A stretch of DNA of 64,000 nucleotides, taken from positions 124,001-188,000 of the forward strand of contig CAVSDD010000003.1 of assembly GCA_963726795.1 (NCBI GenBank), in the 5' to 3' direction. The position numbers were made by a program, and so were the translations under genes. Shown here piece after piece: positions 1-9,304 of the stretch. Positions within the stretch are counted from its first letter, which is position 1, and every line of letters begins with the position of its first letter. This DNA is from Hyphomicrobium_A sp963726795 (GTDB lineage: Bacteria; Pseudomonadota; Alphaproteobacteria; Rhizobiales; Hyphomicrobiaceae). A model generated the notes under the pieces. The model saw nothing but the letters and a program-made list of their open reading frames with translations. It had not been told where the DNA came from and ran no database searches.

Positions 1-102
1 GGCGTATGCATAGGCGGCGGGGCCGACGGCAAAGGTAGTCCCGAGGCCGACGATGGCGGGGCAAACGCGCCGACGCCGCTGCGTCCTGAGTACCCCAGAT
101 CG

Positions 103-3100
103 TCAGCCCGAACTCATTGCGCTAAGCAGCTCCGCGGGTGAAGCGGGAGGTGCCGGTGGCGGCGATGACATGAGCGGCATCAGCCCCTCGGCGATGGGAG
201 GCGCTTGAGGAGAAGAATACGGCGCCGGAGGCGGTGCGGCTGCGGCGAGCAGCGGCAACAGGGCGGCGGTAATCGGCGATGGCGCCGGGGGCGGCAATTG
301 CACGGGCGGCGGAGAACCGCCGAACTCAACGGGCGTGGCCGGCGCAACCGGCGGCGGCGGCGGGAGACTCATTGCCGGGCGTGGTGCCCGCGGACGCACG
401 GTACTGTTCGGCAGAATGCTGGCACCGAGCGCGGGCGGAAGATCGGATGCAGGCGGCGGCAGCTCGCTGCCATTGCCGTTTGCGTGCACCGGCGGGGGCG
501 TGGCTCCGCGGGCTTTCTTGCGCCCTTTCTGTTCGTTCTGTGCGGTCTTCGACTTGGGTCGGAAGAAGCCGCGCGGGCGCAGCTTGTGCTCGGCCGTGCG
601 CACCATCTTGAGGAGCTGAAGTACGTCGCGCTCCGACATGGGCTCGCCGTAGTAAAACCCCTGCGCATACTGGCAGCCGATGGAGCGAAGGAAGGCAACG
701 TCTTCGGCCGCTTCTACGCCTTCGGCCACGACTTTTTTACCGAGCTCATGTGCGAGCGCAACGATGGAGCGGACGATGGCGCCGCCGGCTCCGTTGCTCG
801 AGCCGCTCGACTGGACGAGCGCCCGATCGATCTTGATGGTGTCAAACGGGAAGCGCTGCAGGTAGGCGAGCGACGAGTAGCCCGTACCGAAATCGTCGAG
901 CGCCAGCTCGGCACCGGCCCCACGCAGCCACTCGAGAATTTCGGTGGCCTGCTCAGGGTTCTCCATCACCAGGCTCTCGGTGATCTCCAGCCGCAGCGAA
1001 CCCTTCGGCACGATGTTGCGGCCAAGGATGTGGCGGATTTCCTGGATGAGGTTCTGACGGAAGATCTGCCGGCTCGAGACGTTGACCGAGACAAACAGGG
1101 GATCTTCCTCGCGCGGAAGCTCGCGCTGCCAGCGCGCGGCCTCATGTGCGGCGCGCAGCAGCACGTGCGAGCCGAGTTTCACGATGAGATCGGATTCTTC
1201 CGCGATCGGCACGAAGTCGACCGGGTTCATCAGGCCATGCTTGGGATGCTCCCAGCGCACAAGCGCCTCAAATCCCGCCAGCTCCTCGGTCGGGAGATAG
1301 ATGATGGGCTGATACAGCACCCTGATCTGGTTCTTGGCGAGCGCCTTGCGCAGATCGCTTTCGAGCGCCACGCGGTCGTCACGGTCTCCGCGCATTTCGG
1401 GGCGGAAGATCTCGATCCGGTCGGCACCGCCGCGCTTGGCGCGGTACATAGCGATCTCGGCCTCCTTGTAGAGGTCGAGGTGGCCAGGTTCGCTGCCGTC
1501 GTAGACGGCAATGCCAAGCGAGCCTGTCAACACGATCTCCTGGCCGGCGATCTTGATCGGCGCACGCAGCGATCGGCGCAGGCGCTCGGCCATCGAGGCA
1601 AGCTCCTGAGGGCTTTGCTCGGAGAGCAACAGGACTGCAAACTGATCGCCGCCTACTCGCGCCAGAGTGTCCTGCGGGCCCAAATGCGTCTGCAGCCGGC
1701 GCGCAACCGTCAGCAACAAGCTGTCGCCGACAACAAGGCCGAACGACACGTTCACGCTTTTGAACTTGTCGATGTCGATGAAGAAGATGCTCGGACGCAC
1801 CAGATCCTTCTGCTTGGCACGCATCACCGCGACACCAAGGCGGTCGAGCATCAACTCACGGTTGGGAAGTCCAGTCAGGCTGTCGTGCACCGCGTCGTGT
1901 AGCAGTCGCTCGTGCGCACGCTTGGCGTCCGTTACATCGCGAATGAGGCCGACGCACCGTAGCGCCCGCGCATCCGCGTTGGGGACACTTGCCGCTTCGA
2001 GCTCAAACCAGCGGTAGCTGTTGTCGGCGTGGCGCATGCGGAAATCGGTGCGGATCTTGGCCCACGTTCGTTCCTGCATCGACCAGAGGATTAAGCGGAA
2101 TCGATCGCGATCCGCCGGATGCAGGTGCTTTACGAAGTCTTCGACCTTGGTTGAGAGCTCCCCCGCGCTGAGGCCGAGAGAAGCCTCGATCACGGGGCTG
2201 ACCTTGATCTCATCGCGCCTGGCGTTCCATTCCCATACCGCCGACCCAGCGCCATCGACGGCCAAGGCCCGCAGCTGCAGTTCGCTCGGCGCGGCACCGT
2301 AAAGTGGCTCCAGAGACTTGAAGGCGAATTGGGTAACGGTGAAGCCGATGAGCACGAGGATCAGCACGAGGCCTGCAACCAGCGCCGAAACGGTGATATC
2401 GCCCGACAGACGGCCAGTCAGCGTCATCGCGGCAGCAAAGATCCAGATGAGGAACAATATCCATGTCGGGATCAACGAGAGTGCGCGATCTTGTCCGCGC
2501 ATCGCAAGGAACAGCGTGAATGCGCCGCCAACTGCGCCGATGATCAAAAACGACGTGCGAGCGAAAGTGGAGGCGAGCCTCGGATCGATCACGGCGACGG
2601 CGACGAGCGTCAATTGCGCGATCATCCACACCGTGAACAGCATGCGGATGAGGTTGTGCCAGAAGGCGATGCGCAAGAAGACGGATAGGAAAATGACGAG
2701 GCTCGCGGCGACCGCGGATTCGCACGCTGCCCTGTAGACCGCGTTGTCCTCTGGCCGCAGCTGGAACATCTTATGGAAGAAGCCGAAGTCGACGCAGAGG
2801 TAAGCCAACACGCACCAGGCGACGAGCGCTGCGGACGGGAAAATCGCCTTATGGTTGGCCGCGAAGATCGCGGTCAGGAAGATCGCAAGCAGGCCCGTCA
2901 GTCCCAACATGATGCCGTTAAACAGCAGCCGATCGCGCGAAGTCAGCTCGTACTCGAGCGGCTTCCACAGGAAGACGCGGGCCACCCGCTCCGATGAAAG
3001 CTCGGCGACGTATGTGATCGTTTGTCCCGGCTCAAGCGTGATGCGGAAAATGTCGGCGCGATCGCTCTTGATGCGCTCGGGCACGTAACCGATGGACGGC

Positions 3101-3522
3101 GTTACCGCCTCGATGCGACGCGAGTCGAGATCGGGCCAGATCGCCCCGGAGCCGATGATGTTGTAGCGCTCAGCCGTGAGCCAGCGCTCGATCGGCTTGT
3201 CGGTCTGATTGGTTAGCGCGAAGACGATCCAGTTCGGATTGGTGCCGGGTGTCTTGGCAGTAACGGATATGCGGCCGGTCATGCCGTCTGCGGCGGGGGC
3301 AGTCTCGACTTGCAAGCTATCGCCACGGTCGTCGTAGAACTCGCCCCGGTTTGTAAGCTCGATGCGCTCCTGGTCGGGGTCAACGACAATCGGCTTCAAA
3401 GCCAGCGCCTGGTCCGGCAGGGCGACGATCGCAAAAAGCGCGATCAAGGGTGCCAAAAATAGGCCCAGCCGGGCGATAAGCCGCCTTTGCGTAGCTCCTT
3501 GGTGCGCGCCGGCGCCGATCAT
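103..3522 (-). CDS. Membrane-bound PAS-GGDEF-EAL cyclic-di-GMP protein
   Basis: A 1139-residue c-di-GMP turnover protein. An N-terminal hydrophobic segment (about 18-42) leads into a periplasmic domain of the 7TMR-DISM type (about 45-190), then seven or so membrane helices (about 200-405), a PAS domain (about 430-545), GGDEF (about 550-710) and EAL (about 720-975). The EAL domain keeps its signature EALVRW, the glutamate of LEITESLVMEN, DDFGTGYSS and VAEGVE, so phosphodiesterase activity is likely. The GGDEF signature reads GGDQF, so cyclase activity is doubtful. A proline-rich tail of about 130 residues follows. The start overlaps the stop of the upstream acetyltransferase gene (ATGA), implying translational coupling. 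Signal sensed by the periplasmic part is unknown. Confidence 0.9.
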   Translation of the reverse strand: MIGAGAHQGATQRRLIARLGLFLAPLIALFAIVALPDQALALKPIVVDPDQERIELTNRGEFYDDRGDSLQVETAPAADGMTGRISVTAKTPGTNPNWIVFALTNQTDKPIERWLTAERYNIIGSGAIWPDLDSRRIEAVTPSIGYVPERIKSDRADIFRITLEPGQTITYVAELSSERVARVFLWKPLEYELTSRDRLLFNGIMLGLTGLLAIFLTAIFAANHKAIFPSAALVAWCVLAYLCVDFGFFHKMFQLRPEDNAVYRAACESAVAASLVIFLSVFLRIAFWHNLIRMLFTVWMIAQLTLVAVAVIDPRLASTFARTSFLIIGAVGGAFTLFLAMRGQDRALSLIPTWILFLIWIFAAAMTLTGRLSGDITVSALVAGLVLILVLIGFTVTQFAFKSLEPLYGAAPSELQLRALAVDGAGSAVWEWNARRDEIKVSPVIEASLGLSAGELSTKVEDFVKHLHPADRDRFRLILWSMQERTWAKIRTDFRMRHADNSYRWFELEAASVPNADARALRCVGLIRDVTDAKRAHERLLHDAVHDSLTGLPNRELMLDRLGVAVMRAKQKDLVRPSIFFIDIDKFKSVNVSFGLVVGDSLLLTVARRLQTHLGPQDTLARVGGDQFAVLLLSEQSPQELASMAERLRRSLRAPIKIAGQEIVLTGSLGIAVYDGSEPGHLDLYKEAEIAMYRAKRGGADRIEIFRPEMRGDRDDRVALESDLRKALAKNQIRVLYQPIIYLPTEELAGFEALVRWEHPKHGLMNPVDFVPIAEESDLIVKLGSHVLLRAAHEAARWQRELPREEDPLFVSVNVSSRQIFRQNLIQEIRHILGRNIVPKGSLRLEITESLVMENPEQATEILEWLRGAGAELALDDFGTGYSSLAYLQRFPFDTIKIDRALVQSSGSSNGAGGAIVRSIVALAHELGKKVVAEGVEAAEDVAFLRSIGCQYAQGFYYGEPMSERDVLQLLKMVRTAEHKLRPRGFFRPKSKTAQNEQKGRKKARGATPPPVHANGNGSELPPPASDLPPALGASILPNSTVRPRAPRPAMSLPPPPPVAPATPVEFGGSPPPVQLPPPAPSPITAALLPLLAAAAPPPAPYSSPQAPPIAEGLMPLMSSPPPAPPASPAELLSAMSSG

Positions 3523-4148
3523 GCGGAGCGGACCTCCGCATCGCTTTGACCATGCGCGGGCTCATCGAGGATCAGAGCGTGCAGAACGTGATCTTCCCAC
3601 TTGCCGTTGATCTTGAGCAGCCGCTGCGCAAGCCCCTCACGGCGAAAGCCGTTGCGCTCAAGGACGCCGATCGATGCAGCGTTGTGCGGCATCGTCGCGG
3701 CCTCGATCCGGTGCAAACGCAGCTCCTCGAAAGCAAACCTGGCTGCTGCGCCGACTGCCTCCGTCATGTACCCGTTGCTAACGAACGGCAGCCCCAGCCA
3801 ATAGCCGAGCACCGCCGCCTGCGTGACGCCGCGGCGAACATTCGACAGTGTGAGACCGCCAAGGAGCTGGTCGTCGGCATCGCGCACAATGAGAAACGAA
3901 TAGCCCAGGTCATCGCGGGCCTCGCGCAGATAGTGACGGACCCGCCGGCGAAACGAGCTGCGCGAGAGCTCATCGCGCTGCCACATCGGCTCCCACGGGG
4001 TCAGGTGCTCGCGGCTTCGCGCTCTGAGTTCGGCCCACGGCGCATAGTCGCTCATCACGGGGGGCCGCAAACATAGCCCGCGACCGCGCACGAAGTAGGC
4101 GCTCTCCTGCCCGATGCTCGATCTCAGAAACGCCATCCGTTCCCCCAA
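3519..4148 (-). CDS. RimJ/RimL-type GNAT N-acetyltransferase
   Basis: A 209-residue GNAT-fold acetyltransferase that would use acetyl-CoA to acetylate a protein N-terminus or small amine. The N-terminal part carries LRPPVMSDYAPWAELR, typical of the RimJ/RimL group. The acetyl-CoA binding region is around residues 120-160 (GYWLGLPFVSNGYMTEA) and the C-terminal NAASIGVLERNGF motif is intact. A methionine at residue 5 is an alternative start. It sits just 5 bases downstream of the M16 protease gene and overlaps the next gene by 4 bases, so it belongs to the same transcription unit. The exact substrate cannot be read from the sequence. Confidence 0.88.
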   Translation of the reverse strand: MGERMAFLRSSIGQESAYFVRGRGLCLRPPVMSDYAPWAELRARSREHLTPWEPMWQRDELSRSSFRRRVRHYLREARDDLGYSFLIVRDADDQLLGGLTLSNVRRGVTQAAVLGYWLGLPFVSNGYMTEAVGAAARFAFEELRLHRIEAATMPHNAASIGVLERNGFRREGLAQRLLKINGKWEDHVLHALILDEPAHGQSDAEVRSA

Positions 4149-4153
4149 CAGCG

Positions 4154-5422
4154 CTAGAAGCGGGCCACGCTTTCCGCGCGCGCTGCGTACTTATTCGATT
4201 TGCGGCCGCTGCCGACGATGGCGATGGACGGCTTTTGCTTTGCAAGCTTTGCGACAAGCGTACGCACATGCTCGGGTGTCACATCGTCGACATTGGCGAT
4301 CAGCTCATCGGTCGCCAGCACCCGGCCGTGCGTCATGATGTGGCGCGCCATCTGCTCGGCGCGGGCCGAGGAGCTTTCGAGAGCCATCAACAAGCCGGCT
4401 TTGAGTTGCGCCTTAGCGCGCGCAACCTCGGCTGCGCTCGGGGCCTCGTCGGCTGCCCGACGCAGCTCAGCACCGACCACATCGATCAGCGCACTCATCA
4501 GATCGCCACCTGTCGCTGCATGGATCCCCAGCAACCCTGCATCCTTGAGCCCCCACGCGCTCGAGTATATCGCGTAGCAGAGGCCGCGCTTTTCACGCAC
4601 CTCCTGGAACAACCGGGACGACATCCCGCCCCCAAACAAGCCCGAGAACACCTGGGCCGTGAAGAAATCCTCTTCACGATACGAAGGGCTTGGAAAGCCA
4701 ATCAGAAGATGGCTCTGCTCGAAAGGCTTCCCAGAGACGCGCGTCCCGCCGACGTACCTTGCCAGCCGTTCGCCCCCGTGCCGGCCGGTCCCAGTGAGCC
4801 CACCGAATAGGGCTTCAGCGTGGCGAAGCAGGGCGGCGTGGCGCACCCCGCCGGCCGCAGAAATCACCATGTTTTCCGGATGATAGCGGCTGCGAAGGAA
4901 CCCCTTGAGATCGCTGGCCGTGAAGCCTCCGACGCTCTCGGGACTGCCCAGAATCGCCCGGCCCACCGATTGTTGTGGAAAGGCGGCGTCATGAAGGAGG
5001 TCGTAGCCTATGTCGTCGGGACTATCGCGCGTGGCAGCAATTTCCTGAAGAATCACTTGCCGCTCGCCTTCAAGCTCTGGGCCGCGGAACACGGAGTTCT
5101 GCAGAATGTCGGCGATCAGGCCAAGTGCCACCCCCTCATCGCCCTTGAGGACCCGGGCAAAGTAGGCTGTCGTTTCGAGGCCAGTGGCCGCGTTGAGGTC
5201 CCCGCCCACCTCCTCGATCTCTTCCGCGATCTGCTGGGCGCTGCGGCGCTTCGTTCCCTTAAAAGCCATGTGCTCAAGGAAGTGCGAGATGCCGTGCTGG
5301 CGCTCGGTCTCGTGGCGAGCGCCGGCACCGACCCACAGGCCAAGCGAAACAGTCTTGAGATTTGGCATTGCCTGGGTGACCACGCGCAACCCGTTTGCCA
5401 GCGTGGATATGGTCGGTGTCAT
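4154..5422 (-). CDS. M16 family zinc metalloprotease (processing-peptidase-like)
   Basis: A 422-residue M16B peptidase of the mitochondrial processing peptidase beta/YmxG type. The inverted zinc motif HFLEH is at residues 47-51, with the third zinc ligand in the downstream EEVGGDLNA...E stretch. Both halves of the family are present: the catalytic N-terminal domain and the inactive C-terminal repeat with the R/Y-type loop (SSRLFQEVREKRGLCYAIYS). No signal peptide, so cytoplasmic. The gene starts inside the end of thrC (4-base ATGA overlap). The thrC-M16-GNAT order is common in Rhizobiales. Natural substrate unknown. Confidence 0.93.
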   Translation of the reverse strand: MTPTISTLANGLRVVTQAMPNLKTVSLGLWVGAGARHETERQHGISHFLEHMAFKGTKRRSAQQIAEEIEEVGGDLNAATGLETTAYFARVLKGDEGVALGLIADILQNSVFRGPELEGERQVILQEIAATRDSPDDIGYDLLHDAAFPQQSVGRAILGSPESVGGFTASDLKGFLRSRYHPENMVISAAGGVRHAALLRHAEALFGGLTGTGRHGGERLARYVGGTRVSGKPFEQSHLLIGFPSPSYREEDFFTAQVFSGLFGGGMSSRLFQEVREKRGLCYAIYSSAWGLKDAGLLGIHAATGGDLMSALIDVVGAELRRAADEAPSAAEVARAKAQLKAGLLMALESSSARAEQMARHIMTHGRVLATDELIANVDDVTPEHVRTLVAKLAKQKPSIAIVGSGRKSNKYAARAESVARF

Positions 5423-6831
5423 CCGCGACCCTCTACGACAACTCGCGTCAATTCCTCGACGCGGCCTTTCGCGGCCTCAAGATCGTTCCCGATCGAAGTA
5501 ATGCGCTCTCGCGCCGTCAGCAGCGTTGCAAAACGCTCGGGCAAAGGCGGCCGTTCGCCGGTGATGGCCTCGATCGCATCGGGGAACTTGGCCGGGTGCG
5601 CGGTCGACAAGACCACTTGCGGAGTGGCACCACCGCTTCCGAGCGCTTGGTCAGCGGCGACGATGCCGCAAGCGGTATGCGGATCGACCAGGTATCCGCA
5701 TTCCGAGCGCATGCGGCGGATCGCATCCGCGATGTCGTTTTCGTTTGCCGCCGCCGCGGCGAAGTCACGTTCGAACGTTTCCCTGAGTGATCCGAGCTCA
5801 AACCGGCGCGACTGAGCAAGGGTATTCATTTTTTCTCGGATCAAGCCCGCGTCGCGGCCCGATGCCTCGAAAAGATAGCGTTCGAAATTCGACGAGATCT
5901 GGATGTCCATCGACGGCGATGAGGTCGCGACGACATCGCGCATCTCGTAGCTGCCGCTCTTCAGTGCGCGCGGCAGGATATCGTTGACGTTGGAGGCGAT
6001 CACGAGCTGCTCGATCGGCAGCCCCATGCGTTTGGCCGCATAGGCAGCAAATATGTCGCCGAAATTGCCAGTTGGCACCGCGAAGGAGACCGGCCGGTAC
6101 GGCGCTCCGAGCGCAACTGCAGCTGCGAAGTAATAAGTCAGCTGTCCGGCGATCCGCGCCCAGTTGATGGAATTGACGCCCGACAGCGAGAGCCGGTCGC
6201 GGAATGCATGATCGTTGAACATTCCTTTTACGAGGGCTTGGCAGTCGTCGAAGGTCCCCTTCACCGCTACCGCGTGCACGTTGGCATCCGTTGGGACGGT
6301 CATCATGCGCCGCTGCACGTCGGAGACCCGGCCCTGGGGAAACAGGATCACAACGTCAACCCGCTCGGAGCCGCGGAAGGCTTCGATCGCGGCCCCGCCC
6401 GTGTCGCCCGACGTCGCCCCGATAATGGTCGCGCGACGGCGCCGTTTCGCCAGGGCGCGATCCATCAGTTGCGCGAGCAGCAGCATCGCCACGTCCTTGA
6501 AGGCGAGCGTCGGCCCGTGGAACAGCTCGAGAATCGAACGGTTCGGCGCGACCTGAACCATCGGCGTCACCGCAGGATGGTCAAAGCTCGCGTAGGCCTC
6601 AGTGGTCATCCGCGCGAGTTCGGTCCGGGTGATACTGTCACCCACGAAAGGATGGATAACTTCGACGGCAACCTCCGCAAACGGCTTCCCGGCCAGCGAT
6701 GCGATCTGTTCGGGTGTCAGCGTCGGCCAAGTCTGCGGCAGGTAAAGTCCGCCGTCGCGCGCCAAGCCGGTAAGCAAGACGTCTTCAAAGCCGAGCAGCG
6801 GCGCCTCACCTCTGGTGGAGACGTAATTCAC
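5419..6831 (-). CDS. thrC: Threonine synthase
   Basis: A 470-residue PLP enzyme that converts O-phospho-L-homoserine to L-threonine and phosphate in the cytoplasm. The N-terminal motif MNYVSTRG, the PLP lysine in HGPTLAFKD (Lys112) and the phosphate-binding SGDTGGAAIEA loop are all present, and length fits the longer fold-type II threonine synthases of proteobacteria and fungi. The start codon is GTG, chosen because it gives the conserved N-terminus exactly. The stop overlaps the start of the M16 gene. About 150 bases separate it from the SURF1 gene upstream, so it may have its own promoter or be read through from the oxidase genes. Confidence 0.97.
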   Translation of the reverse strand: MNYVSTRGEAPLLGFEDVLLTGLARDGGLYLPQTWPTLTPEQIASLAGKPFAEVAVEVIHPFVGDSITRTELARMTTEAYASFDHPAVTPMVQVAPNRSILELFHGPTLAFKDVAMLLLAQLMDRALAKRRRRATIIGATSGDTGGAAIEAFRGSERVDVVILFPQGRVSDVQRRMMTVPTDANVHAVAVKGTFDDCQALVKGMFNDHAFRDRLSLSGVNSINWARIAGQLTYYFAAAVALGAPYRPVSFAVPTGNFGDIFAAYAAKRMGLPIEQLVIASNVNDILPRALKSGSYEMRDVVATSSPSMDIQISSNFERYLFEASGRDAGLIREKMNTLAQSRRFELGSLRETFERDFAAAAANENDIADAIRRMRSECGYLVDPHTACGIVAADQALGSGGATPQVVLSTAHPAKFPDAIEAITGERPPLPERFATLLTARERITSIGNDLEAAKGRVEELTRVVVEGRG

Positions 6832-6983
6832 GTTGCGCAGTCTTCCGTTGATTCGACAGCCTGGAGGGCGAACCGCACCCTAGAGCGCGCCCGCACCTGG
6901 AACAAGCAATGCTCCCCCCGGATTGGCCCGTGCTCACAGGGTTGTCTCCGTTAACCCAACTGACCCGCGCACCCGATGAAATG

Positions 6984-7727
6984 TCAGCTGCCGTCCGCCT
7001 GCCAACGCGATATGGCGAAGGCGCCGAAAACGACGAGGAGGGCTGCAGCGAGGCCGTACCAGGTCATGGCGTACTCGAGGTGGCGGTTGGGCAACTCCAG
7101 CCGAGTCGTGCCGCCCTTGGGCCAGCCGCCCGGATTAGCGGGCTCGGCTTCAGCATCCACGAAAAACGGCGCGACTTGCTCGGGATTGGAGCCCAGCGCG
7201 GCGATCGACATGGAGCTCAGATCGCGCCAGAACCAAATGTTCTTTTCCACCTCGTTCGCCGGCGTGAAGGTGCCGGGCAATTCTGGACGGCGGACAAGGC
7301 CGGTTACCGCTAGTTGGCCGTCGGGCTCTCCGGCGCGGCGCTTTGCCGGATCAATGAGATCGTCGGGAACATACCCACGGTTGACAATGACCACGCCGCC
7401 GTCAGCCATGCGCAATGGAGTGAGGATCTGGTAGCCAGGACCCCCCTGCTCGTCGAAGGCGTAGAGGTGAAGCTCCTTGTCGTTGAGGAAGCGCCCCGAC
7501 GTCTTGACCCGCAAGTATTCGATATCCTCGCCGCGCGCGGCGCGCGCTTCAGCCTCGGCGAGAGCAACAGGCTCGGCGTGCGTGCGGGCAGCGATCTCGG
7601 CGAGAAGCCCTTCCTTCCAGGCGAGCCGCCGCATCTGCCAGTTGCCGAGCGAAATGAGAAAGACGCCGGCCAGAAGCGTCGCGACGGCCGGCCAGATTAG
7701 CCTCTTGGCTTTGAGCGCGCTCAGCAT
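6984..7727 (-). CDS. SURF1 family cytochrome oxidase biogenesis protein
   Basis: A 247-residue SURF1/Shy1 homologue that helps insert heme a into subunit I of cytochrome c oxidase. It has the expected two-helix plan: an N-terminal membrane helix (about 10-30) ending in LGNWQMRRLAWK, a large periplasmic domain with GYQILTPLRMADGGVVIVNRGYVP, and a C-terminal helix (about 218-238). It follows the DUF983 gene by about 24 bases and is the last oxidase-related gene on this strand before thrC. Confidence 0.95.
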   Translation of the reverse strand: MLSALKAKRLIWPAVATLLAGVFLISLGNWQMRRLAWKEGLLAEIAARTHAEPVALAEAEARAARGEDIEYLRVKTSGRFLNDKELHLYAFDEQGGPGYQILTPLRMADGGVVIVNRGYVPDDLIDPAKRRAGEPDGQLAVTGLVRRPELPGTFTPANEVEKNIWFWRDLSSMSIAALGSNPEQVAPFFVDAEAEPANPGGWPKGGTTRLELPNRHLEYAMTWYGLAAALLVVFGAFAISRWQADGS

Positions 7728-7751
7728 GGAGCCCGCGCATGATCAGGGCGT

Positions 7752-8135
7752 TCAATCTTGAGCAAGGCGACCTTCCTCGGCCTTGTGCCTGAATTGTAGC
7801 GCGATCAGCCCGGCCTTGAGGAACCGCAGCACAACAAGCGCGATCAGGGGTGTCAGCGTGCCCCACAGGATCACGTGCACCCACGCGGGCGGCTCGTAGG
7901 TGAACTCAACATAGAGCGCCATTCCCAGCACCAGGAAGCCAAGAATGAAGATTGCAAACACGGCCGGACCGTCGCCGGTATCGATGAACCGGTAGCTGAG
8001 ACCGCAGCCTGCGCAGCCCTCCCTCAGCTCGAGCACATTTTTGAAAAGAGAACCCCTTCCGCAGCGCGGACACCGTGCAAGCAAGGCTGCGCGCAGAAGC
8101 GAGACTTTTTCAGTGGTTGGCAGCTGGGTCGACAC
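7752..8135 (-). CDS. DUF983 small membrane protein
   Basis: A 127-residue protein of the DUF983 family, which sits in the oxidase cluster of most alphaproteobacteria. It has a CPRCGRG...C..CG zinc-ribbon-like motif (residues 22-44) and two membrane helices (about 57-77 and 85-105). The longer open frame extends upstream, but GTG at 8135 is chosen because it gives the conserved start VSTQLPTTEK and because the extension runs antisense-like through the coxC terminator. Function is not established; a role in oxidase assembly is inferred from position only. Confidence 0.85.
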   Translation of the reverse strand: MSTQLPTTEKVSLLRAALLARCPRCGRGSLFKNVLELREGCAGCGLSYRFIDTGDGPAVFAIFILGFLVLGMALYVEFTYEPPAWVHVILWGTLTPLIALVVLRFLKAGLIALQFRHKAEEGRLAQD

Positions 8136-8211
8136 GTGAGGATCCCGGCGAGGTTGACCGGGGCCTCGATAGCACATTGCCGCGCTCAGGTAGCGCGGCT
8201 GGCTGAAAAGA

Positions 8212-8240
8212 CGCGGGCGGCCCAATCGAGCCGCCCCGCG
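8212..8240 (-). terminator. Hairpin terminator after coxC
   Basis: GC-rich inverted repeat (CGCGGGCGGC / GCCGCCCCGCG, one bulge) about 20 bases past the coxC stop. On the minus strand it is followed by TCTTTTC. It probably reduces read-through into DUF983 and SURF1. Confidence 0.5.
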
Positions 8241-8260
8241 CCTGTTAAACGTGCGTTCGT

Positions 8261-9214
8261 TCAGTGGCCGCCAGGGTTCGGACCCGCGCCCCAGACGTAA
8301 ATGCAGGCGAACAGGAAGAGCCAAACCACGTCGACGAAGTGCCAGTACCAGGCCGCGGCCTCGAAGCCGAAGTGAGCCTTTGCTGTGAAGGCGCCGTTGA
8401 TCGCGCGTATCAGGCAAACGAGCAGGAAGATCGTGCCGATGATGACGTGCGCGCCGTGGAAGCCCGTCGCCATGAAGAACGTCGAGCCGTAGATGTGGCC
8501 TGCGTAGCTGAACGCGGCGTGGTGGTATTCGTACCCCTGGAAGAAGGTGAAGGTCAGGCCCAGGATGCAAGTCACGATCAGGCCCATGATGAGGCCGCGC
8601 CGGTTGTTGTGCAGAAGCGCGTGATGGGCCCACGTCACGGTCACGCCCGAGGTCAACAGGATCAGCGTGTTGAGCAACGGGATGTGCCAGGGATCAAACG
8701 TGTGCTCGAAGATGCCGGGCGTCGGAGCACCGCTAGCCGGGATTGTAACGCCGGTGCCGTCGACGGGGGCGGGCGGCCAGTGGCCACCCGTTAGATGGTC
8801 GCGCATGACCATTCCGACGACATCGTTCGTGTTCAATAGGTTGTGCACGCCGGCGGGGAACAGCGAGACGTCGAAATAGGCCCAGAACCAGGCCACGAAG
8901 AACATCACTTCCGAGGCGATGAACAAGATCATGCCGTAACGAAAGTGCAGCTGCACGATCGGCGTATGATCGCCGTGCCTGCCCTCGCTGATGACATCGC
9001 GCCACCAGAAGAATGCGGTGATGGCCACGCCGGTGAAACCGGCGACGAACGTCCACGGACCGCGGAGGCCAAAAAGCCCCTCGCCGGTTCCCATGGAGCG
9101 CATCCAGACGATGAGCCCGACCGCCATGATGAAAGCCGCCGCAGCCGCGACCACCGGCCATGGACTCGGATTGACGAGGTGATAGTCGTGGTGCTTCTCG
9201 TGCGTGGCGGCCAT
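8261..9214 (-). CDS. coxC: Cytochrome c oxidase subunit III
   Basis: A 317-residue subunit III of the aa3-type cytochrome c oxidase in the inner membrane. Seven hydrophobic segments are visible, along with WWRDVISEG, the HHAAFSYAG region, and the ending TGFHGAHVIIGT...HFVDVVWLFLF that defines the family. It is somewhat longer than many bacterial homologues owing to the N-terminal leader MAATHEKHHDYHLVNPS and the loop around residues 140-170. It follows ctaG by about 90 bases. Confidence 0.97.
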   Translation of the reverse strand: MAATHEKHHDYHLVNPSPWPVVAAAAAFIMAVGLIVWMRSMGTGEGLFGLRGPWTFVAGFTGVAITAFFWWRDVISEGRHGDHTPIVQLHFRYGMILFIASEVMFFVAWFWAYFDVSLFPAGVHNLLNTNDVVGMVMRDHLTGGHWPPAPVDGTGVTIPASGAPTPGIFEHTFDPWHIPLLNTLILLTSGVTVTWAHHALLHNNRRGLIMGLIVTCILGLTFTFFQGYEYHHAAFSYAGHIYGSTFFMATGFHGAHVIIGTIFLLVCLIRAINGAFTAKAHFGFEAAAWYWHFVDVVWLFLFACIYVWGAGPNPGGH

Positions 9215-9304
9215 GTCGTTCTCCCGTAGTCCCCGGTGTTCCCTGTTCAGTGCCCTAAAGCCCGGCTTTACCTTTGCGGCTGAAGCTTGGCCCGGAATTC
9301 ATCC

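Noticed and set aside
1..102. Possible N-terminal export signal on the minus strand (reads AIVGLGTTFAVGPAAYAYA)
   Set aside because: The frame has no start codon after the nearest upstream stop, and the window ends, so a partial gene cannot be supported.
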